Below are positions 8,864 through 17,941 of a stretch of DNA of 47,272 nucleotides, one piece after another (the first letter of the stretch is position 1; the number at the start of each line of letters is the position of its first letter). The stretch covers positions 1 to 47,272 of the forward strand of contig CAIOFO010000159.1 of assembly GCA_903857685.1 (NCBI GenBank), in the 5' to 3' direction. Below the pieces are notes generated by a model. It made no database searches and was not told the origin of the DNA. It saw only the letters and a program-made list of their open reading frames with translations. Source of the stretch: an uncultured Alphaproteobacteria bacterium (GTDB taxonomy: Bacteria > Pseudomonadota > Alphaproteobacteria > Micropepsales > Micropepsaceae). A program made the translations under genes and the position numbers.

Positions 8864-9497
8864 GGCCGCGCACCGTCTGGATCAGGTCGGCATCCAGTTT
8901 CTTGCGCAGGCGGCCGACGAACACCTCGATGGTGTTGGAGTCGCGGTCGAAATCCTGGTCGTAAAGATGCTCCACCAGTTCGGTGCGCGACACCACCTTG
9001 CCACGATGATGGGCTAGATAGGCTAGCAGGCGATATTCCAGGCTGGTCAGCTTGACGGGATTGCCGTCCAGGGTGACGCGGCTGGCGCGGGTGTCGATCC
9101 GCAGCGGCCCGATCTCGATATCGGCGGTGGCAAAGCCCGCAGCGCGGCGCAACAGGGCGCGCAGGCGCGCCAGCAGTTCCTCGGTGTAAAAGGGCTTGGC
9201 CAGGTAATCATCGGCGCCGGCATCAAAGCCCGCCACCTTGTCGCTCCAGCGGTCGCGCGCGGTCAGGATCAGCACCGGCATTTTCTTGCCCGCCTTGCGC
9301 CACTGTTCCAGCACGCGCACGCCGTCCATCTTGGGCAGGCCCAGGTCCAGTACAACCGCGTCATAGGGTTCGGTGTCGCCCAGGAAATGGCCTTCCTCGC
9401 CGTCGCCGGCCGTGTCCACGACATAGCCGGCATCGCCCAGCGCCTTTTTCAGAAGCCGCTGCAGGTCCTTGTCGTCTTCCACCAGCAGAATGCGCAT
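8811..9497 (-). CDS. OmpR-family response regulator (PhoP/FeuP-like)
   Basis: This 228-aa regulator has a receiver domain with the acidic pair Glu7-Asp8-Asp9, phospho-acceptor Asp51 (VVLDLGLPKMDG) and the conserved Lys in YLAKPF. A winged-helix output domain follows (TSLEYRLLAYLAHHRGKVVSRTEL, then NTIEVFVGRLRKKLD). It lies between a PepSY-like exported protein (6-nt gap) and its kinase, in one operon. The 11-bp-period direct repeats found before that operon and at two other envelope genes are the expected shape for its binding site, which would make it autoregulated; this is inference. Confidence 0.95.
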   Translation of the reverse strand: MRILLVEDDKDLQRLLKKALGDAGYVVDTAGDGEEGHFLGDTEPYDAVVLDLGLPKMDGVRVLEQWRKAGKKMPVLILTARDRWSDKVAGFDAGADDYLAKPFYTEELLARLRALLRRAAGFATADIEIGPLRIDTRASRVTLDGNPVKLTSLEYRLLAYLAHHRGKVVSRTELVEHLYDQDFDRDSNTIEVFVGRLRKKLDADLIQTVRGLGYSLEDPALGDKHLPA

Positions 9498-9503
9498 GCC
9501 CGA

Positions 9504-9950
9504 TCAGCGTCCGCGACGCCGCTCCCTTTCGTCACCATACCCGCGGCCGTCACCGCCGCGCCATGGCCCGGATTCGCGGGAATCGCGGCGCTCCCCATAA
9601 CCATAGGGCATGGGATAGGAAGGGGCTGGCGCGAAATAGGCTCCCGGCCCCGGACCGTCAAAATTGTCTCGCCCCGGGGACGCGCCCAGGACGCGGCCGG
9701 TGCGGGCATCGGCATCCAGCCATTCGATGCGGCCGTCCGGCGTCATCCATTTGAGGTGATAATGCATCGTGCCGCCGGGGCCGGGGGTGGGACCGTCGGC
9801 ATCAAAGAACTGGCCGGGATACTCGCGGCGGATGCCGGGCAGGATGCGGTCGAGCGGCAGGACGCCAGGCTCGCGTAGCGGTTGTGCCGTCGCCGGTCCG
9901 GCCGCCAGCGCGCCCAAGGCCAAAATCATCAGGAAAAAGCTGGAGCGCAT
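9504..9950 (-). CDS. Exported PepSY-like protein
   Basis: This 148-aa protein has a signal peptide (residues 1-22, ending ATAQ) and one PepSY-like domain at about 30-90, including LDRILPGIRREYPG, then YHLKWMTPDGRIEWLDADARTGRVLG. The C-terminal third is Pro, Gly, Tyr and Arg rich. PepSY proteins next to two-component systems often modulate or report envelope stress. It is the first gene of the PepSY-regulator-kinase operon. A -10-like TAATAA ends only six bases before the ATG, so the transcript would be leaderless or nearly so, unless the true start is the Met at codon 8. Confidence 0.85.
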   Translation of the reverse strand: MRSSFFLMILALGALAAGPATAQPLREPGVLPLDRILPGIRREYPGQFFDADGPTPGPGGTMHYHLKWMTPDGRIEWLDADARTGRVLGASPGRDNFDGPGPGAYFAPAPSYPMPYGYGERRDSRESGPWRGGDGRGYGDERERRRGR

Positions 9951-9956
9951 GGCGCT

Positions 9957-9990
9957 TTATTAGCCTTGGGGAAATGAACCCAGAATGAAC
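9957..9990 (-). promoter_or_regulatory. Promoter and direct-repeat operator of the PepSY-regulator-kinase operon
   Basis: On the minus strand GTTCAT-N5-GTTCAT occupies 9990-9974 with an 11-bp period. Eleven bases further comes TAATAA (9962-9957), a likely -10. The Spy-like gene has the same arrangement: repeat, 12 bases, then TAAGAT. The repeat would overlap the -35 position, as for many OmpR-family activators. The site could also serve the divergent gene starting at 10079. Confidence 0.55.
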
Positions 9991-10078
9991 ACCCCGTCCA
10001 GAACCGGTTCAGGCGCCCTCACCTAGGGTGTGGGGCATGGGAAGCGCCTTGCCTCCCCGAAAAATCAAGGAGACGAGC

Positions 10079-10411
10079 ATGTATAACATCAAAACTATTT
10101 TGACCGCAGCGTCTTTGGCGGTCCTGGCAGCTGCGGGTTCCGCCAGCGCCGCGCCCTGGGACAATCACCGGGATGATCGCGATCGCCGTCCGGTAGAGCG
10201 TCAAGACCCCTATTTCAACCGGGCGCATCAGCCGATCGTGGTTCGCGAGCGCGTCTATGATTCCCTGCGCCTGCATCACTATCGCGGCGTCGGCGATCCT
10301 GCCTTCGTGCACGGCCATTATGTCGTGAAGAGCTTCAATCGCTTCGGCCGTGTCGTGTTTGTGGAAGTTGATCCCTATAGCGGCGCCTTCCTGGGCGAAA
10401 TTCGCATCTAG
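10079..10411 (+). CDS. Small exported protein, possibly PepSY-like
   Basis: This 110-aa protein has a signal peptide (about 25 residues, ending SASA), a basic, Arg/Asp/His-rich linker, and a C-terminal domain ending FGRVVFVEVDPYSGAFLGEIRI. The VEVDPYSG ending resembles the last strand of PepSY domains, which is weak evidence. AAGGAGA lies six bases before the ATG at 10079. It is divergent from the PepSY-regulator-kinase operon and probably shares its operator. A strong terminator follows at 10469. Confidence 0.75.
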   Translation: MYNIKTILTAASLAVLAAAGSASAAPWDNHRDDRDRRPVERQDPYFNRAHQPIVVRERVYDSLRLHHYRGVGDPAFVHGHYVVKSFNRFGRVVFVEVDPYSGAFLGEIRI

Positions 10412-10468
10412 AGCTTGGGCCGAAAGTCCGTGGTATGCCCCTCCCCATAGGACTTTAGGTTGTCAAGG

Positions 10469-10502
10469 AAAAGCCCGCGCCTCTCCCGAGACGCGGGCTT
10501 TT
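10469..10502. terminator. Rho-independent terminator, probably bidirectional
   Basis: The arms AAAAGCCCGCG (10469-10479) and CGCGGGCTTTT (10492-10502) pair perfectly over 11 bases around a 12-nt loop. T-runs are present on both strands. It sits between the plus-strand gene ending at 10411 and the minus-strand gene ending at 10505, so it could end both transcripts. Confidence 0.9.
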
Positions 10503-10504
10503 CG

Positions 10505-11077
10505 CTATGTGCTGAAATCCTGGCCGCCATGGACCATGTCGTAGGGGATGAAATTGTGCCCGGATAGCCGCTTCAGGGTCTTTTCCAGAATGAGCCTGAC
10601 TTCGGCCCGCGAGCGACGCGTCGCTTCCAGCATGGCTTTGTTATTGAGCGGCAGTTGTGCGCTCTGCTTGCCATGGGGCCCGGGAAATCCCAGCGACACC
10701 ATGATATTGTTCGCCACGCAGCGGGTGACAAAATCAATGAAGCGCGGCTCGCGGATCGTCCGCAGCGGATTGCCCACCAGGACCAGGATCAATCCGAAAT
10801 TGGCATTGTACTGCGGCGGGATATTGCCGACTTCCAGTTCCACGAACACGCCGGACAAATCCGGCCGCCAGTCCGCGTCAATCAGTTCCAGCCGCCGCCA
10901 GCCGCAATAATAGGTGCGGCAGACGTCCGGGCGGGCTTCATAGATGGCGCAGCCTCTGGCCGTGCAATTGCGGCAGACGGCGCCGGATATTTTCTGGATG
11001 TCCGGCTTGTCGATAGCCGGAACGATGCAACATATGTTGCAGTTGCCGCATTCACGTCCCGGAACCAGAGCATTCAT
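10505..11077 (-). CDS. YkgJ/UPF0153-like Cys-rich protein
   Basis: This 190-aa soluble protein starts with a cysteine cluster (ECGNCNICC), continues with CRNCTARGCAIYEARPDVCRTYYC, and then has a non-Cys C-terminal part. This pattern matches the zinc/iron-chelating YkgJ-type family, whose cysteines are thought to hold an iron-sulfur cluster or zinc. The biochemical role is unknown. It is monocistronic, convergent with the upstream exported protein across the terminator at 10469, and divergent from the penicillin-binding protein gene. No clear ribosome-binding site precedes the ATG at 11077. Confidence 0.8.
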   Translation of the reverse strand: MNALVPGRECGNCNICCIVPAIDKPDIQKISGAVCRNCTARGCAIYEARPDVCRTYYCGWRRLELIDADWRPDLSGVFVELEVGNIPPQYNANFGLILVLVGNPLRTIREPRFIDFVTRCVANNIMVSLGFPGPHGKQSAQLPLNNKAMLEATRRSRAEVRLILEKTLKRLSGHNFIPYDMVHGGQDFST

Positions 11078-11247
11078 GTTTCAAAACGGTGCGTGAACTT
11101 GTGGCCGGGCGCGGTACTTTGGCGAAAACTAGGAAATAGTGGCGCGCGATTCAACCTTTACCCGTCAACGGCTTGGCACAATCGGCCTGCAACCCGTGAT
11201 GCGGCGGGGCCTTGAAACCGCCGCAAATATCGGTGAGCTATCCCGCA

Positions 11248-13338
11248 ATGTTACGACTGCCCGAGGATCTTGAAGAGCGGCTGCGCCTCTGGCTGGCGCA
11301 TGGCCATCGCTGGGCGCCCCTCTTCACAATCATCCTGACCGCCCTGATCGTGCCGGCTGCGGTGCTGTTCCTGCTGCCGTCGCTGCTGGGCCTGTTCGCC
11401 GCCCCGCTCAATCCCGGCGTGGACCTTTATGCGGTCAACCGGCCGCTGGGCTTCACCTTTCTCGACGCCGGCGGCGAGGATGTCGGCCATCGCGGCGCGG
11501 TGGTGGGCGAGCGCCTGCATCTGGAAGACATGCCCGCCTATCTGCCGGCAGCCTTCATCGCCATGGAAGACCGCCGCTTCTATGTCCATAACGGCATTGA
11601 TCCGGTGGGACTGGCGCGCGCGCTGCTGCTGGATTTGCGCGCCCGCAAGGCCGTGGCCGGCGGTTCCACCATCAGCCAGCAAACCGCCAAGATTGTTTAC
11701 ACCGCCCAGGAACGCACCATGTCGCGCAAGCTGACCGAGCTGATAGACGCGGCAGGCCTGGAGCAATCGCTGAGCAAGAAGCAGATACTCGAACTTTATC
11801 TCAACCGCATCTATCTGGGCTCGGCGGCCTATGGCGTGGATGGAGCGGCGCATGTCTATTTCGGTGTTTCGGCGCGCAATCTCTCTTTGTCCCAGGCCGC
11901 GATGCTGGCGACGCTGACGCGGGCGCCCTCGGTATTCTCGCCGCGCCGCGACCTGCCCCGCGCCCAGGCGCGCGCCGCCAGGGTGCTGGATTCCATGGTG
12001 GATACCGGCGCGATCACCAGTGCCCAAGCCGATGAAGCCAAGGCGCATCCCGCCATCATCAGCGACCGCGCCAGCACAGATGCGCGCAATTTCTTCCTCG
12101 ACACCGCCGCCGACCAGGCCAAGGCGCTTGCGACGCAAGGCGGCACCGTGCCCAATGCCGATCTTATCGTGCACACCACCCTGGAGCCGAAGCTGCAAGA
12201 GGCTGCCCGCCTCGCCGCCACCGATGTGATCGACAAATACGGCAAGAAGGACCGCGTCCACGAAGCCGCGGTGGTCATGATGAAGCCGGATGGCGCTGTC
12301 TCGGCCCTGCTCGGCGGCACCGATTACGATACGTCCGTGTTCAACCGCGCCATCCAGGCGCGCCGCCAGCCCGGCTCGGCGTTCAAGCCCTTTGTCTATC
12401 TGGCGGCGCTGGAAGCGGGCATCTCGCCCTGGGATACGCGCGACGACGAGCCGGTGGACATTAACGGCTACAAGCCCACCAATTTCGGCAACGAGGAATA
12501 CGGCACCCTGACCCTGGCCGATGCCCTGGCCCATTCGGTCAACACCATCACCGTCAACCTGGTCCAGGAAGTCGGGGTCGACAAGGTGATCGGCGCGGCG
12601 CGGCGCACCGGCATCGTTTCGCCGCTGACGCCCACCCCGTCACTGGCGCTGGGCACCAGCGAAGTCACGCCGCTGGAACTGACCGGCGCCTATGCCGCCT
12701 TCGCCAATGGCGGCTATCGCGTCTATCCCTATTTCGTCACGGAGGTGGACCAGGGCGGCAAGGTGCTTTACCGCCGCCGCGCTCCCACGCCGCAGCGTGT
12801 GATCGGCAGCGCGATTGACCGCGACCTGCTGGCGATGATGTGGAATGTGATCATCGCCGGCACCGGTGGCGGCGCCTCGCTGGCGCCGCGCGAGGCAGCC
12901 GGCAAGACCGGCACCACCCAGAATTCCCAGGATGCCTGGTTCGTGGGTTTCACCACCGATTACGTCGCGGGTGTCTGGGTGGGCAACGACGACAATACCG
13001 CCACCCGCGGCGTCACCGGCGGCACTTTGCCCGCCATGATCTGGAAAAGCGCCATGCGCGCCGCCGAGAAAGGCCTGCCGCTGAAACCGCTGGACCGCTC
13101 GCCGCCCCAGGCACCCAATGAGGAAGCGCCGTTCCCCGGCGGCGAAATCCGGCCGCAAATGCGCGACGATGAAGCCGGCGCGGCGATGGCGCAGATCCAG
13201 GCCCAGGGCATGCCGGACATGCCGTCCGCACCCGAGACCCGCCATCGCAGCGGCGGCCTGCTCGGCTGGCTGTTCGGCAGTGACGCGGATGAACCGCCGC
13301 CTCCGCCGCCGCGGCGCGACTATCAGGGCGGCAACTGA
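11248..13338 (+). CDS. Class A penicillin-binding protein (transglycosylase/transpeptidase)
   Basis: This 696-aa bifunctional enzyme polymerises and crosslinks peptidoglycan at the outer face of the inner membrane. It has a cytoplasmic N-terminus, one membrane anchor (about residues 24-50), a GT51 transglycosylase domain (EDRRFYVHNGID near 107, GGSTISQQTAK) and a transpeptidase domain with SxxK at Ser377-Lys380, SVN at Ser430 and KTG at Lys553. The C-terminal 80 residues are Pro/Gly-rich. I chose the ATG at 11248; an in-frame TTG at 11212 or GTG at 11233 would add 12 or 5 residues. Confidence 0.93.
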   Translation: MLRLPEDLEERLRLWLAHGHRWAPLFTIILTALIVPAAVLFLLPSLLGLFAAPLNPGVDLYAVNRPLGFTFLDAGGEDVGHRGAVVGERLHLEDMPAYLPAAFIAMEDRRFYVHNGIDPVGLARALLLDLRARKAVAGGSTISQQTAKIVYTAQERTMSRKLTELIDAAGLEQSLSKKQILELYLNRIYLGSAAYGVDGAAHVYFGVSARNLSLSQAAMLATLTRAPSVFSPRRDLPRAQARAARVLDSMVDTGAITSAQADEAKAHPAIISDRASTDARNFFLDTAADQAKALATQGGTVPNADLIVHTTLEPKLQEAARLAATDVIDKYGKKDRVHEAAVVMMKPDGAVSALLGGTDYDTSVFNRAIQARRQPGSAFKPFVYLAALEAGISPWDTRDDEPVDINGYKPTNFGNEEYGTLTLADALAHSVNTITVNLVQEVGVDKVIGAARRTGIVSPLTPTPSLALGTSEVTPLELTGAYAAFANGGYRVYPYFVTEVDQGGKVLYRRRAPTPQRVIGSAIDRDLLAMMWNVIIAGTGGGASLAPREAAGKTGTTQNSQDAWFVGFTTDYVAGVWVGNDDNTATRGVTGGTLPAMIWKSAMRAAEKGLPLKPLDRSPPQAPNEEAPFPGGEIRPQMRDDEAGAAMAQIQAQGMPDMPSAPETRHRSGGLLGWLFGSDADEPPPPPPRRDYQGGN

Positions 13339-13385
13339 TTTCATCTTCCGCTTCGCCGTTCCATGGCCTGTGCTATAAGCCCGTC

Positions 13386-14369
13386 ATGGGGAAATTGATC
13401 ACGGCGCTGATTCTTTTGCTTGCCTTGCCGGCGTCAGCGGCACCCTTGATTCACATCACCTTCGTCACCGACTGGAAGGCGCAGGCCGAGCATGGCGGCT
13501 TCTATGAAGCGCTGGCGGAAGGCGTCTACGCCCGCTACGGCCTGGACGTCACCATTCGCGAAGGCGGCCCGGATGTGAATGTCCCGCAATTGCTGGCGGG
13601 CGGCGCGGCGGACTTCGGCATCGGCTCCAATGCCTTTGTGGTGATGAATTTGGTGCAGCAGAAGGTGCCGCTGCGTGCCGTGATGGCGATCTTCCAGAAA
13701 GACCCGCAGGTGCTGATCAGCCATCCGCGTCACGACATGAATTCCCTGGCGGAGATGAAAGACCATCCCATCCTGATTTCGGCTGCCACCATGACCAGCT
13801 TCTGGCCCTGGCTGCGCGCCAAATTCGGCTTCCAGGACACGCAGATCCGCAAATACACCAACAACCTGGCGCCGTTTGTGGTGGACCCCAATGCGATTCA
13901 GGAGGGCTATCTCACCAGCGAGCCTTACACCATCCTGCAACAGGCGCATTTCACGCCCAAGGTTTTCCTGCTGTCGGATTACGGCTATCCCGGCTACGCC
14001 AACATGGTGCTGACAACGCAGAAGTGGATTGATACCAATCCCAACGCGGTGCAGAAATTTTTCAATGCCAGCAAGCAGGGCTGGTACGACTATCTCAATC
14101 GCGACCCCGGGCCCGGCAATGCGCTGATCAAGCGCGACAATCCCGACATGACGGATGCGATCATTGCCCAGTCCATCGCCAAGATGAAACAGTATCAGCT
14201 GGTGATGGGCGGCGACGCGCCCGCTTACGGGCTCGGCGCGATGACGGACAAACGTTGGGGGCAATTCTACCAGACCATGGCGGGCCAAGGGCTTTATCCC
14301 AAGGGCATGGATTATACCAAGGCCTACGACCTGCGCTTCATGCGCCATACATTTCAGAATTTTCAATGA
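13386..14369 (+). CDS. ABC transporter substrate-binding protein, NMT1/THI5 type
   Basis: This 327-aa exported protein has a signal peptide (residues 1-18) and an NMT1/THI5-like solute-binding fold, including [19 protein letters not shown] near the N-terminus. That opening is shared by binding proteins for thiamine precursors (ThiY) and for riboflavin-like compounds (RibY), so a pyrimidine or flavin-type ligand is plausible. The ligand cannot be decided from sequence. It heads a three-gene importer operon, 47 nt after the penicillin-binding protein gene. I see no TPP or FMN riboswitch in that short gap. The stop overlaps the ATPase start (ATGA). Confidence 0.88.
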   Translation: MGKLITALILLLALPASAAPLIHITFVTDWKAQAEHGGFYEALAEGVYARYGLDVTIREGGPDVNVPQLLAGGAADFGIGSNAFVVMNLVQQKVPLRAVMAIFQKDPQVLISHPRHDMNSLAEMKDHPILISAATMTSFWPWLRAKFGFQDTQIRKYTNNLAPFVVDPNAIQEGYLTSEPYTILQQAHFTPKVFLLSDYGYPGYANMVLTTQKWIDTNPNAVQKFFNASKQGWYDYLNRDPGPGNALIKRDNPDMTDAIIAQSIAKMKQYQLVMGGDAPAYGLGAMTDKRWGQFYQTMAGQGLYPKGMDYTKAYDLRFMRHTFQNFQ

Positions 14370-15088
14370 GCCTGCTGACGCTGCGCGGAGTCGGCAAGCG
14401 CTTTTCCAGCGGCACCCAGGCGCTGTCGGATTTGAGTTTCCAGGTCAGCAATGAAGAATTTGTCTCTCTGCTGGGTCCCAGCGGCTGCGGCAAGTCCACC
14501 GCGCTGCGCCTGATCGCCGGGCTGATCGCGCCGGACAGCGGCGAAATAATCTGGAGCGGCGCACGCCCCGAGCTGGCTTTCGTCTTTCAGGAAGCAACCC
14601 TGATGCCATGGGCCGATGCCCTGACCAATGCACGCCTGCCGCTGGACTTGAAGAAAGTGCCGCGCGGCGAGGCCAATTCCCAGGCCGCTGCTGCGCTGGC
14701 AAGACTGGGCCTCAAGGGATTTGAATCCGCCTATCCCCGCGAATTGTCGGGCGGCATGAAGATGCGCGTTTCCATCGCCCGCGCCCTGGCCGCCAGGCCC
14801 AGGCTGCTCTTGATGGATGAACCTTTCGCGGCGCTGGACGAAATTACCCGCGTCGGCCTGAATGACGATCTGCTGACGCTGGCGCGGGAAGACGGCATCA
14901 CCGTGATCTTCGTCACCCATAGCGTGATGGAAAGCGCCTATCTTTCCAGCCGGGTGCTGGTGATGAGCCCGCGTCCCGGCCGCATCAAGGCGGAAATCGC
15001 ATTGCCGCCCGGACCGCGCGACCGCCTGTCGCCGGCCTTCGCGGCAGGGCAGGCCAGGGTCGCCGGCGCCCTGCTGGCGGTGGCATGA
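14366..15088 (+). CDS. ABC transporter ATP-binding protein (NitT/TauT-type)
   Basis: This 240-aa ATPase energises the importer. It has a Walker [10 protein letters not shown], a Q-loop FQEATLMPW, the signature [15 protein letters not shown], Walker [13 protein letters not shown], and the H-loop THS. The FQEATLMPW form is typical of the SsuB/TauB/ThiZ group. Its start overlaps the binding-protein stop by 4 nt and its end overlaps the permease start by 4 nt, so all three are translated from one transcript. Confidence 0.94.
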   Translation: MSLLTLRGVGKRFSSGTQALSDLSFQVSNEEFVSLLGPSGCGKSTALRLIAGLIAPDSGEIIWSGARPELAFVFQEATLMPWADALTNARLPLDLKKVPRGEANSQAAAALARLGLKGFESAYPRELSGGMKMRVSIARALAARPRLLLMDEPFAALDEITRVGLNDDLLTLAREDGITVIFVTHSVMESAYLSSRVLVMSPRPGRIKAEIALPPGPRDRLSPAFAAGQARVAGALLAVA

Positions 15089-15870
15089 AGCGGTTTGTCG
15101 ACATCCTGTTGCCGCTGCTGCTGGGCGCTTCGCTGCTGGGCTTTTGGGAATGGTTCGTGGCGGCGCGGCAGATTCCGCCCTATGTGCTGCCGGCGCCCAG
15201 CGCCATCGCCCGCGCCTTCAGCGATAATTTCACCTCGCTGATGGCGTCGCTGCTGGCAACGCTCAGCGTGACGGTGCAGGCCTTCCTGGCCGCCTTGGTC
15301 GCGGGCGTGTCGGTGGCAATCCTGTTCAGCCAGAGCCGGCTGGCAGAACGCGCGCTTTATCCCTATGCCGTGATCCTGCAAGTGACCCCGGTGGTGGCGA
15401 TCGCGCCGCTGATGCTGATCTGGATCGGCTTCGACCGCGTCAATGCCGCGCTGGTCCTGATCGCGGCGCTGGTGGCGTTCTTTCCCATTCTCTCCAACAC
15501 CACGCTGGGTCTTAAATCGGCGGACTTCAATCTGATGGAATTGATGCGCCTTTACGGCGCCTCGCGCTGGCAGATTCTGTGGCGGCTGCAATTGCCCACG
15601 GCGCTGCCTTACCTGCTCGGTGCCTGCCGCATTGCCGGCGGCCTGGCGTTGATCGGCGCGGTGGTGGCGGAGTTCGTTGCCGGCAGCGGCACCGCGACCG
15701 GGCTGGCCTGGCGCATCGTCGAAGCCGGCAATCGGCTGGAAATCGCCACCATGTTCGCGGCGCTGGGCCTGCTGGCCTTCCTGGGTGTGGCGATTTTCGC
15801 CCTTCTGTCGGCGGTGGAATTTTGGCTGCTGCGGCGCTGGCATGAGAGCGCCCTCGCCCGCCAATCGTGA
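15085..15870 (+). CDS. ABC transporter permease (NitT/TauT-type)
   Basis: This 261-aa inner-membrane subunit has about six transmembrane helices. The EAA-type cytoplasmic loop that contacts the ATPase is visible as [20 protein letters not shown]. It completes a three-gene importer together with 13386-15088 and overlaps the ATPase gene by four bases. Size and topology are normal for the SsuC/TauC/ThiX group. The operon ends here, followed by an AT-rich intergenic region that serves the sulfite reductase genes. Confidence 0.93.
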   Translation: MKRFVDILLPLLLGASLLGFWEWFVAARQIPPYVLPAPSAIARAFSDNFTSLMASLLATLSVTVQAFLAALVAGVSVAILFSQSRLAERALYPYAVILQVTPVVAIAPLMLIWIGFDRVNAALVLIAALVAFFPILSNTTLGLKSADFNLMELMRLYGASRWQILWRLQLPTALPYLLGACRIAGGLALIGAVVAEFVAGSGTATGLAWRIVEAGNRLEIATMFAALGLLAFLGVAIFALLSAVEFWLLRRWHESALARQS

Positions 15871-15901
15871 TGCGATTCAGTCCATTGCGAATAACCGCAT
15901 A

Positions 15902-15950
15902 TAACAGATGGAAATTGTAGTTCGACTAATACTACAAATTATCGCTGTTA
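15902..15950. promoter_or_regulatory. Nested inverted repeat upstream of the sulfite reductase operon
   Basis: The inner arms TTGTAGT (15915-15921) and ACTACAA (15931-15937) and the outer arms TAACAG (15902-15907) and CTGTTA (15945-15950) are both perfect, and both are centred on base 15926. Two further pairs (15912-15913 with 15939-15940) match. The stretch is much more AT-rich than its surroundings. It lies 40 nt before the DUF2849 start. A dimeric or tetrameric repressor or activator of sulfur assimilation is the simplest reading; an RNA hairpin is an alternative. Confidence 0.55.
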
Positions 15951-15990
15951 AAGTCTTGATTTCGGCGGCGCAACATGGGACTAGGCGGCT

Positions 15991-16302
15991 ATGGCGCACC
16001 CTGCCGCAACCGGACCCCAGATGCTCACGGCCAACTGCCTGCGGCAGGGCGATGTCCTGTACTGGAAATCCGGCGGCTGGGTTGCGGAATTCACCCAGGG
16101 CGATGTCTTCGCCGACCCGGCCGCCGCCGCTGCGGCGCTGGAAGCGGCGCAGAAATCCGTCACGGAAAATCGCGTCGTGTCGCCCTATCTGTTCGAGGTG
16201 CGTGAACAGAGCGGCAAAATCCGCCCGGTGAAGGAACGCGAGATCGTGCGCGCCGCCGGGCCGAGTGTGCGCACCGATCTGGGCAAGCAGGCACATGTAT
16301 AG
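15991..16302 (+). CDS. DUF2849 protein (sulfite reductase-associated)
   Basis: This 103-aa soluble protein belongs to DUF2849, a short alphaproteobacterial family found directly before cysI. Recognisable parts are LRQGDVLYWKSGGWV and the central FADPAAAAAALEAAQ, with a C-terminal PYLFEVRE. The role is unproven; a small accessory or siroheme-related function is inferred only from gene order. The ATG at 15991 is preceded by a weak GGCGG site. The end overlaps the cysI start by 8 nt. Confidence 0.85.
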   Translation: MAHPAATGPQMLTANCLRQGDVLYWKSGGWVAEFTQGDVFADPAAAAAALEAAQKSVTENRVVSPYLFEVREQSGKIRPVKEREIVRAAGPSVRTDLGKQAHV

Positions 16303-17941
16303 ATACGATGAATTCGACGCCCAGTTCGTTGCCGAGCGCGTGAAGCAGTTTCGCGGCCAGGTGGCCCGCCGGCTGTCGGGTGAATTGACCGACGACCAGT
16401 TCAAGCCGCTGCGCCTGATGAACGGGCTCTATCTGCAGCTGCATGCCTATATGCTGCGGGTGGCGGTGCCTTACGGCACGTTGAGCGGCAAACAGATGCG
16501 CATGCTGGCCCATATCGCGCGCAAATATGACAAGGGCTATGGCCATTTCACCACCCGCCAGAACATCCAGTATAATTGGCCCAGACTGGTGGATGTGCCC
16601 GATCTTCTGGACGACCTGGCCAGCGTCGAGATGCACGCCATCCAGACCAGCGGCAATTGCGTGCGCAATGTCACCGCCGATCATTTCGCCGGCGCCGCCA
16701 AGGACGAGATCGAGGACCCCCGCCCGCTGGCCGAGATCATCCGGCAATGGTCCAGCCTGCATCCCGAATTTGTCTTCCTCGCGCGCAAATTCAAGATCGC
16801 AGTGGGCGGCGACAAGGCCGACCGCGCCGCGCTGCAATGGCATGACATGGCGGTCGAGATCGTGCGCAATGCGCAGGGCCGCACCGGTTACAAGGTGATC
16901 GCCGGCGGCGGCATGGGACGCATTCCCTATATTGCCTATGTGATGAAAGAGTTCGTGGAGCGGGAAGATATTCTCGCCTATCTGGAGGCGGTGCTGCGCG
17001 TCTATAACCAGGACAGCCGCCGCGACAATATCCACAAGCAGCGCATCAAGATCCTGATCAACACCATCGGGCCGGAGGAATTCCGCCGCAGAGCCGAACG
17101 CGAGTTCGACGAAATCAAGAAGAATGGCAGCCTGCAACTGCCGCAGGAGGAACTGGCGCGCATCACCGCCTATTTCGCACCGCCCCAATTTGAAAGCGTG
17201 GCGGACGAAATGCCGAAAGGTGACGCGGCTTTCTCCAATTGGGTCAAGACCAATGTCCATGCCCATCGCGCGCCCGGCTATACCATCGCCACCATCACGC
17301 TCAAGAGCATCGGGGCGGTGCCGGGCGACGCCTCCGCCGACCAGATGGACGCCATCGCCGACCTGATGGACCGCTACAGCCTGGACGAAATCCGCGTCAG
17401 CCATGAGCAGAATCTGGTGCTGCCGCATGTGCGCAAGAAAGACCTGCCCGCCATTCATGCTCGGCTCCTGGCACTGGGCCTGGCGACGCCCAATGCCGGG
17501 CTGATCACCGACATCATCGCCTGCCCGGGACTGGATTATTGCGATCTGGCCAATGCGCGCTCCATTCCCGTCGCCCAGGACATTGCCCGCAAATTCGCCG
17601 ATCTGGACCGCCAGCATGAGATTGGCGAACTCAAGATCAAGATTTCCGGCTGCATCAATGCCTGCGGCCATCATCACGCCGGCCATATCGGCATCCTCGG
17701 CGTCGACAAGAAAGGCGTGGAATTCTACCAGCTCCAGCTCGGCGGCTCGGGTGCGGAAGACGCCAGCATCGGCGACATTCTGGGTCCGGCCTTTGGCGAG
17801 CATGAAATCGCCGATGCCGTGGAGCGGGTGGTGAACATCTATCTGAAGGAACGCGCGCCGGGCGAACGGTTTCTCGACACCTACCGCCGCATCGGCATGG
17901 CCAAGTTCAAGACCGCCGCTTATGAAAAGGCGATGGCGTGA
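16295..17941 (+). CDS. cysI: Assimilatory sulfite (nitrite/sulfite) reductase, haemoprotein subunit
   Basis: This 548-aa enzyme reduces sulfite to sulfide with six electrons for cysteine synthesis, using coupled siroheme and [4Fe-4S] cofactors. The cluster ligands are clear: Cys410 and Cys416 (ACPGLDYC), Cys453 and Cys457 (GCINAC). The substrate-binding arginine region appears as TSGNCVRNVTADHFAG. Two nitrite/sulfite reductase ferredoxin-like repeats flank them. I chose the ATG at 16295 (MYRYDEFD) over an upstream ATG. The stop overlaps the GTG of the next gene. Many alphaproteobacteria have cysH here; it is absent from this operon. Confidence 0.93.
   Translation: MYRYDEFDAQFVAERVKQFRGQVARRLSGELTDDQFKPLRLMNGLYLQLHAYMLRVAVPYGTLSGKQMRMLAHIARKYDKGYGHFTTRQNIQYNWPRLVDVPDLLDDLASVEMHAIQTSGNCVRNVTADHFAGAAKDEIEDPRPLAEIIRQWSSLHPEFVFLARKFKIAVGGDKADRAALQWHDMAVEIVRNAQGRTGYKVIAGGGMGRIPYIAYVMKEFVEREDILAYLEAVLRVYNQDSRRDNIHKQRIKILINTIGPEEFRRRAEREFDEIKKNGSLQLPQEELARITAYFAPPQFESVADEMPKGDAAFSNWVKTNVHAHRAPGYTIATITLKSIGAVPGDASADQMDAIADLMDRYSLDEIRVSHEQNLVLPHVRKKDLPAIHARLLALGLATPNAGLITDIIACPGLDYCDLANARSIPVAQDIARKFADLDRQHEIGELKIKISGCINACGHHHAGHIGILGVDKKGVEFYQLQLGGSGAEDASIGDILGPAFGEHEIADAVERVVNIYLKERAPGERFLDTYRRIGMAKFKTAAYEKAMA

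Noticed and set aside
13339-13385. TPP or FMN riboswitch before the ABC importer
   Set aside because: The gap is only 47 nt and shows no riboswitch core or paired stem.
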